Below, piece by piece: positions 59,556 to 64,000 of a stretch of DNA of 64,000 nt. Source of the stretch: Altererythrobacter sp. TH136 (GTDB lineage Bacteria; Pseudomonadota; Alphaproteobacteria; Sphingomonadales; Sphingomonadaceae). The position numbers were made by a program, and so were the translations under genes. The first letter of the stretch is position 1. Each line of letters starts with the position of its first letter. A model generated the notes under the pieces. The model saw only the letters and a list, made by a program, of their open reading frames with translations. It had not been told where the DNA came from and did no database searches. The stretch covers positions 1,213,501-1,277,500 of the forward strand of contig NZ_CP041409.1 in NCBI RefSeq assembly GCF_007065885.1, written 5' to 3'.

Positions 59556-60725
59556 TTATTCTGGCGGAAGCTCGTAACCTGCAGCTCGCGCACTTGCCCT
59601 TGCAGCTGGATCTTTCAACAGGCGTTCCGCCAAACGCAATGCGCGTTGGTTCCGGAGCTCTGCCAGAAAAATCAAGGCCCTCCGATCACGGGCAGCCTGA
59701 ACGTATTCCGCAAGATGAGGCACTGTCGAGCCGCTGGCGATCGCCGCCTCCCCATTTCGCACGATAGCTTCGTAGTCGGTAGTAATCCGACCCGGCAACC
59801 CGACCGCAGTGTTGAGAGCATCATCGGTGCCATCCCGTTTCACAATTTCAGTTGCCACGGGGAGGTATTCAGCCGCGGTGGGGACCGGCAGGTCCAGAAC
59901 AGTGGCATCATCGCTTACGCCATCAGGATCGCCAGAACTGTCCGCGCTTGGATCGACAGATGGCAGAGGCGACACGCTTTCGGACACGCTGGCTGGTACG
60001 CTTGCAAGGAGTTCCGCCTCCTCAGGTTTTTCATCCGAGATACTGAGAGTTTCGTTTGGGCTGGTCGAACTCGTGCCTAGCTCGAAGGTTCGCAAACCGG
60101 TCCGCTTGCGCTTGGCGCGCATGTCGTCGGCGACTTGCTGGGGCATCGACGTTCCGTACCGTTCACCGGGATCGAGCTCGAAATCCATCTCACGGCCAGC
60201 ATAGCAGGATAGCAAACATAGCCATGGAGAGTTCGGGTCATCCAGCTCATGGTTGCGCGCCTTCCATCTCATCAGATCAGCGTAGATCCTGATCTCGAAG
60301 TTGCCTTGCTGCCGAAGCACCCATCTCTTGGCCGCAAAACCGGCAAGCTTGTCCACTACCCTCACAGCCTCCTTATAAAGACCCAAGGCCGCTTTAGAGT
60401 GTTCCGAAAGCTGCTTTGTGTTGAGCGCCGTCTTGACTGCTTCCACCTCTCGCGCGGCCTGATCAACCGCCAGAAGTGCAATAGTAGCTTTTTCGATAAG
60501 TGGCGCTGCTTCCCGCTCGAGTTTGTTGTAGACGTTATTGGCGCGCTCGAGTGCTTCGGGCAAAGGTGTTGTACTAAGGTGGGGATGCTTAAGAGCATTC
60601 TCTCGAGCGACCCGAACATCCTCCATGCCTGCCTCACGAGAGATTTTCTCACGTTTAGCGAACACATGATCATAGGCTGCCTTTAGACGTTCGATCACCC
60701 CATTTACGATTTCAGCATTCATCAT
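59556..60725 (-). CDS. hypothetical protein with acidic/Ser-rich linker, 389 aa
   Basis: AAGGAGATT lies directly ahead of tandem ATGs at 60725/60722, a strong start. Residues 1-130 are a long helical region with heptad-like Leu/Ala/Glu spacing, probably coiled coil. A compact middle domain has RWKARNHELDDPNSPWLCLL and CYAGREMDFELDPGERYGTS. A linker of Ser, Asp, Glu and Pro (about residues 215-270) leads to a helical C-terminal domain ending LLKDPAARASARAAGYELPP. No known catalytic motif. Lies in the accessory stretch before the mobilisation-like genes. Confidence 0.6.
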   Translation of the reverse strand: MMNAEIVNGVIERLKAAYDHVFAKREKISREAGMEDVRVARENALKHPHLSTTPLPEALERANNVYNKLEREAAPLIEKATIALLAVDQAAREVEAVKTALNTKQLSEHSKAALGLYKEAVRVVDKLAGFAAKRWVLRQQGNFEIRIYADLMRWKARNHELDDPNSPWLCLLSCYAGREMDFELDPGERYGTSMPQQVADDMRAKRKRTGLRTFELGTSSTSPNETLSISDEKPEEAELLASVPASVSESVSPLPSVDPSADSSGDPDGVSDDATVLDLPVPTAAEYLPVATEIVKRDGTDDALNTAVGLPGRITTDYEAIVRNGEAAIASGSTVPHLAEYVQAARDRRALIFLAELRNQRALRLAERLLKDPAARASARAAGYELPPE

Positions 60726-61411
60726 AATCTCCTTAAATTGGAGTTATAGGATGAAGGGTGGGAAACTGCCCGAAGGGGTTGGAAACCTCGTCAGGGGAGA
60801 GAAAACTCGCTCTTTTGCCGCGGCCAGCTTTCCCGAGCGGGTGCACAAGCAACGCAGGCTAGGCCTTGGTACGATGCCGAGCATTCGGCGTCGATACGTG
60901 TTGCAGAAGAGACGTCGCCAATACGCCAAAACTCGGGCGGCGCATCATTTCGATAAGCGGAGGGATTAAAGTTAGGCGCAATACCGCAAAGACATACGCA
61001 GGCGTACGTTTTTGCTGACGGAATTCCGTTCCGAAATTCAGAGCTCACTACGTTCGGTATCGCGGAAAGAAATTCCCGCGGTCGCAGCTTTGATAGCTGC
61101 TCGGATCGGATCGCTTTGCGTTTCCTTTGGCGGGCCGCTTCGCGAGCCCTTGGTTCGCCGACCCTCCGGGCACCGCTTTCACTCCCAGACAGACCAAGTG
61201 CCTTCAGAGAATCGCCTGAGACCTTGGCGTGAACGATCCGAAGGAAAAGGCGCGTGATCGCGCCCAGGTAGGAAGCCACAGATAGGGCAACAGGTGAGTT
61301 CTGCAGGTGAGTGGAAAATAAGAAAACTTTTCAGCTCGCCCTGCAGGGCTCGCGCGACATCAGAAGGTGTCGCTCAGGCGGCCATAGAACGGCCAATTGC
61401 AAGGAACTAAT
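60726..61411. other. intergenic region ahead of the mobilisation-like gene
   Basis: About 685 bases. A weak hairpin (ACATACG-CAGG-CGTACGT) followed by TTTTT occurs at 60992-61013. The longest frame inside (leftward, 60791-61279) has low-complexity, Arg/Ala/Ser-rich sequence and no ribosome-binding site. It might hold an oriT or replication signal given the relaxase-like gene downstream; none was identified. Confidence 0.4.
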
Positions 61412-62083
61412 ATGACACTCGATACCATTCATGAGCAGAAGGAAAGCAGGCTGGCAGACACGCTTCGTCGATCGGCCATCCCGCCCTTCACGGCATCTCC
61501 TATAATGCCACCAGATCCAACTGACCCGAAACGCGAACTACTTCGCAAAACGCACCGCACAGCCGTGGCGAGCGCTCTCTATATAACTAGAACGGAAGGC
61601 GAAGATTGGCTCGGCCCCCTGCCAAACGCTTACATGGCGAAGGCGGACGATCTAGTCGCCTCCGGTCGGCGCCACCCAATTCAAAATTTTCCGCCGCAAT
61701 TCCGCGCTGGCCGTTTGATCTGGGAAGAGGCCGATGCGGCTGCCGCGCGGGACCCTGCCGAAGCCGCAGCGGTCCACGTGATAGTGGGCTTGCTGGGTAT
61801 AGCGCCCGAACAGTGGCGCCCGCTTTTAGAGCGCTTCATTGACGACCATCTGGTCATCAAAGGCATGCTCGTTGATTGGGCGATACATTCAAAGCGTGAT
61901 GATGCCGGTGGCTGGGCAACCCACCCTCACGCTCATATGATCGTGACCGCGCGCCGATATCGCAGCGATATGAAGAAAGGGCAGCGCCAGAGAACCTGGC
62001 TTTATAGCGCCAGGCAGATCGATCAACTCGAGGATGCCTGGCTCGCGGCGACAGGGTTGCAGCGCCTGCCTCTCGCCGCCTGA
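61412..62083 (+). CDS. compact MobA/MobL-like relaxase-family protein, 223 aa
   Basis: The C-terminal half matches MobA/MobL relaxases: LLERFIDDHLVIKGMLVDWA, then THPHAHMIVTARRY, which carries the HxH metal-binding His of HUH enzymes. THRTAVASALYITR resembles the region with the nicking Tyr, and LIWEEADAAAARDPAEAAAV the following helices. Typical members exceed 300 residues and often carry a helicase or primase; this one is short and alone. The ATG at 61412 follows AGGAACTAAT. It may nick at an oriT in trans or be a relic. Family match inferred from pattern. Confidence 0.65.
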   Translation: MTLDTIHEQKESRLADTLRRSAIPPFTASPIMPPDPTDPKRELLRKTHRTAVASALYITRTEGEDWLGPLPNAYMAKADDLVASGRRHPIQNFPPQFRAGRLIWEEADAAAARDPAEAAAVHVIVGLLGIAPEQWRPLLERFIDDHLVIKGMLVDWAIHSKRDDAGGWATHPHAHMIVTARRYRSDMKKGQRQRTWLYSARQIDQLEDAWLAATGLQRLPLAA

Positions 62084-62104
62084 ACTTACCTCATCTCCAC
62101 CAAA

Positions 62105-62138
62105 GAACGGCCGCGCCTGTCCTCAGGCGCGGCCGTTC
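62105..62138. other. perfect 15-bp hairpin between the relaxase-like and exonuclease genes
   Basis: GAACGGCCGCGCCTG pairs perfectly with CAGGCGCGGCCGTTC around a TCCT loop. It starts 21 bases past the relaxase-like stop and ends 20 bases before the exonuclease ATG. There is no T-run, so not a standard intrinsic terminator; it may stabilise mRNA ends, attenuate, or bind a protein. Confidence 0.75.
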
Positions 62139-62158
62139 GCGCGTAAGGACACTACAAA

Positions 62159-63061
62159 ATGACCTACTACTCTACAGCTCGCACGGCATCGGAAATCCTT
62201 GCAGAGCAACTCGAAGCAGATCCGAACTATCGTGTTCTTCGCCGGCTCCCGCACCGCGAGCAAATCTGGTGCCGCAGCATGCCGGTCGAGAACGCCGGCG
62301 CATCAATAGTGCTTGGGGTAATCGACAGCGAAACCACTGGACTTGATTGCCAACGGGACAAGATGATCGAGCTGGCGCTGGTGAAGCTTACCATGGACCC
62401 CCTCACCGGTGACGTACTAGACGTCAGCGCTCCGATCTCATGGTTAGAGGATCCGGGTGAGCCGCTCAGCGCGCAGATCGAAGCTCTGACGGGACTGACA
62501 GACGCTGACTTGGCGGGCGAGTTTTTCTGCGAAGAGAAGATCTTCAATGCGTTCTCCGATGTCGATGTCCTCGTCGCGCATAACGCTGCTTTCGACTGCG
62601 GATTTCTGGCCGCCCGGTTTCCCCGCCTCAATAAGCCGGTTGCCTGCTCCTTGACTGAAATCGAGTGGCCAACACATGGCTTGGAAGGCGGAAAATCGAT
62701 CGGCAGCCTGCTTACGGCGGCAGGACATTTCTTGGGGCAAGCGCATCGAGCGGCGCCGGATGCATGGGCCCTGTGCTGCTTGCTGATGATGCGCGGTGCC
62801 GACGCCCGCTCAATCGCAAGCCACCTATTCGATCGCGCCCGCCGCCCGACTGCGCGCGCATATGCCGTCGGAGCGCCATATGCGTTGAAAGACACATTGA
62901 AAGCCGCCGGATATCGATGGGCAGCTCCACAACGGGCTTGGGCGATTGAAGGGGAAACAGACCGAATTGCCAGCGAGGTCGATTGGCTCACCACTCTTCT
63001 TCCAGCCATTCGCCCCAAGGTCGTTGCGATCAACTGGCGGAACCGACACACCGGCTGGTAG
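62159..63061 (+). CDS. DnaQ-like 3'-5' exonuclease domain protein, 300 aa
   Basis: DEDD-family exonuclease: Exo I VIDSETTGLDCQRDKMIELA (D-x-E), Exo II VLVAHNAAFDCGFLAARF (Asp in the His-Asn-Ala-x-Phe-Asp motif) and Exo III AHRAAPDAWALCCLL (H…D). The catalytic set of the Pol III ε type is therefore complete. A ~75-residue C-terminal extension (LKAAGYRWAAPQRAWAIEGE) is not part of the exonuclease fold. Such proteins are common on sphingomonad plasmids and ICEs beside mobilisation genes. Start ATG at 62159. Confidence 0.85.
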   Translation: MTYYSTARTASEILAEQLEADPNYRVLRRLPHREQIWCRSMPVENAGASIVLGVIDSETTGLDCQRDKMIELALVKLTMDPLTGDVLDVSAPISWLEDPGEPLSAQIEALTGLTDADLAGEFFCEEKIFNAFSDVDVLVAHNAAFDCGFLAARFPRLNKPVACSLTEIEWPTHGLEGGKSIGSLLTAAGHFLGQAHRAAPDAWALCCLLMMRGADARSIASHLFDRARRPTARAYAVGAPYALKDTLKAAGYRWAAPQRAWAIEGETDRIASEVDWLTTLLPAIRPKVVAINWRNRHTGW

Positions 63062-63313
63062 ACCTGATTCAAGCTAAACACTGTCGACCGCAATGAGTGA
63101 TAACTGACTGGCCACTTTCAACCCGAGGTCCCGCCAAGGCGTACCTCGCTGATAAGGCTCAGAGGGCGCCACCCGAATGCTCTTTGCGTTGGGCACGGAT
63201 CAGGCGATCCCAGTGCGCCTTAAGAACCAACCCGCCGCCGATTTTCCAGCTGAAGAACATGAAAATGGCGAAGCTGAAGATGAGCCAAGTCACGTCGAGC
63301 TCGGACCGGGCCA

Positions 63314-63629
63314 GCGGTGTACGGCGCGCTCGTGGGCATGGGTGCTGAGGCGCCGCAAGCTGAACCGGCGAGACCCGAACCGGCCGTGACGGTTCGCGCC
63401 TCGGTCAAGCGAGACCATCTCGTTTGCCTGGAAGACGGCAAGAAAGGCTCAAACGCCACCTGATGACGAGCATGGCATGACACCTGCTGAATACCGAAGC
63501 CGCTGGGGTCTGGCCGCCGACTACCCCATGGTAGCGCCGGAGTATGCAGAGACACGCCGCGATCTCGCAGTGAAAATCGGTCTTGGGCGTAAACCCGGCC
63601 AAAAACGCGGTCGGCGGAAGCAAACGTAG
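63314..63629 (+). pseudogene. MucR/Ros-family zinc-finger regulator remnant
   Basis: Three frames together spell a MucR-like protein. VYGALVGMGAEAPQAEP … [20 protein letters not shown] (from 63317), then LKRHLMTSM in a second frame, then [20 protein letters not shown] … [18 protein letters not shown] (63477-63629) in a third. The C-terminal [16 protein letters not shown] and IGLGRKPG are diagnostic. The N-terminal part upstream is too decayed to read. Loss of two reading-frame positions inside the zinc-finger region destroys the DNA-binding domain. MucR proteins are global repressors in alphaproteobacteria. Confidence 0.75.
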
Positions 63630-63746
63630 CGGAACCGCAGTTAAAGACGGGGGCCGCGACCGGCATCAGGACCGGCTGGTCCCTCTACGCCCTTTAGGTC
63701 GGTCGGCCCCTGCTAAGGCAATCGCGTTATAAGCTGCTCGGATTTG

Positions 63747-63992
63747 CTAGGCTCGACTTTTGCCTCCGCAATACTGTTCGAACTCCTCGATGTCGGCGAA
63801 GCCCAGAGCTACCGCCAACTTCTCGTTGTTAGCGTAATGTCGATCGCCGACCTGATCGAGGAGTGATGGGCTGAAGCCGATGCCGCGCTCATGACGTGAC
63901 AACGTCGCTTCACTAACACCGGCAGCACGGGCGAGCTGAGCTGCACTCAGGCCGAGAGCCCGCCGGCGTTCTCGCGTACGTTGTCCGTGCAC
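63747..63992 (-). CDS. XRE-family helix-turn-helix regulator, ~81 aa
   Basis: RERRRALGLSAAQLARAAGV then SEATLSRHERGIGFSPSLLD is a Cro/CI HTH with the recognition helix in SEATLSRHERG. The C-terminal part (HYANNEKLAVALGFADIEEF) is a short helical tail. A GTG at 63992 is taken as start; the frame stays open to the window edge, so the gene may be longer. Probably a regulator of the mobile-element genes. Confidence 0.7.
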   Translation of the reverse strand: MHGQRTRERRRALGLSAAQLARAAGVSEATLSRHERGIGFSPSLLDQVGDRHYANNEKLAVALGFADIEEFEQYCGGKSRA

Positions 63993-64000
63993 CCCTAGCT

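Noticed and set aside
60791..61279. Leftward 162-aa open frame
   Set aside because: Low-complexity Arg/Ala/Ser composition, no ribosome-binding site, no family resemblance.
1..64000. CRISPR arrays, rRNA operons, complete insertion sequences or integrases
   Set aside because: No regularly spaced repeats, rRNA-like sequence, transposase or tyrosine/serine recombinase gene was found on either strand.

Overview
The window reads as a high-GC alphaproteobacterial chromosome segment, most likely from the Sphingomonadales. The pointers are a sphingomonad-style TonB-dependent receptor, small sphingomonad-type proteins (DUF3606-like, DUF6961-like), a MucR/Ros remnant, and a mix of CoA-linked catabolism with heavy-metal RND efflux. 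Taxonomy is inferred from family resemblance only. Two tRNA genes (Thr-CGT, Cys-GCA) argue for a chromosome rather than a plasmid.

Layout. (1) 1-4.3 kb: small accessory genes (DUF4230-like, XRE regulator, exported proteins) plus two genes broken by single-base frameshifts, a thermonuclease and a uracil-DNA-glycosylase-like gene. (2) 4.4-17.4 kb: a defence-like cluster. A leftward four-gene operon (tyrosine/dual-specificity phosphatase, AddB-like nuclease, AddA-like helicase-nuclease, PGN_0703-like endonuclease) diverges from a rightward pair (tandem-AAA ATPase, PcfJ-like protein). A WYL regulator and two small unknown genes follow. The divergent promoter region carries a 20-bp inverted repeat (18/20). 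I recognise no named system with this gene set, so it is the main novelty candidate. (3) 17.8-24.6 kb: a GmrSD-like DUF262/DUF1524 protein with a C-terminal RAMA-like domain, then an AT-richer restriction-modification module with two methyltransferases and two PD-(D/E)XK-type proteins. (4) 25.0-32.1 kb: the tRNAs, then core-like acyl-CoA metabolism (thioesterase, two enoyl-CoA hydratases, two acyl-CoA dehydrogenases, CoA-transferase, class II aldolase). (5) 32.1-43.4 kb: a metal-resistance block. A leftward operon (CDF transporter, ICMT-like methyltransferase, small His/Cys protein, CzcC, CzcB, CzcA, P1B-4 ATPase) faces a MerR/CadR-like regulator across a typical MerR-type promoter with a 19-bp spacer. 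A tRNA 3'-end-like fragment with a terminator marks the left edge. (6) 44.5-56.7 kb: TonB receptor, hydrolase, PaaI-like thioesterase, an EmrAB-outer-membrane-factor pump with a MarR regulator, a UbiB/ABC1 kinase and a NUDIX hydrolase. (7) 57-64 kb: another accessory stretch with unknown proteins, a compact MobA/MobL-like relaxase, a DnaQ-like exonuclease, a degraded MucR gene and an XRE regulator.

How the parts fit: regions 1-3 look like one or more acquired islands lying on the 3' side of tRNA-Thr, dominated by DNA-processing and anti-invader functions. Region 5 is a self-contained Zn/Cd/Co export locus. The 44-53 kb genes handle uptake and drug efflux. The right end resembles the backbone of a decayed mobile element. 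No CRISPR array, complete IS element, integrase or rRNA operon was seen.
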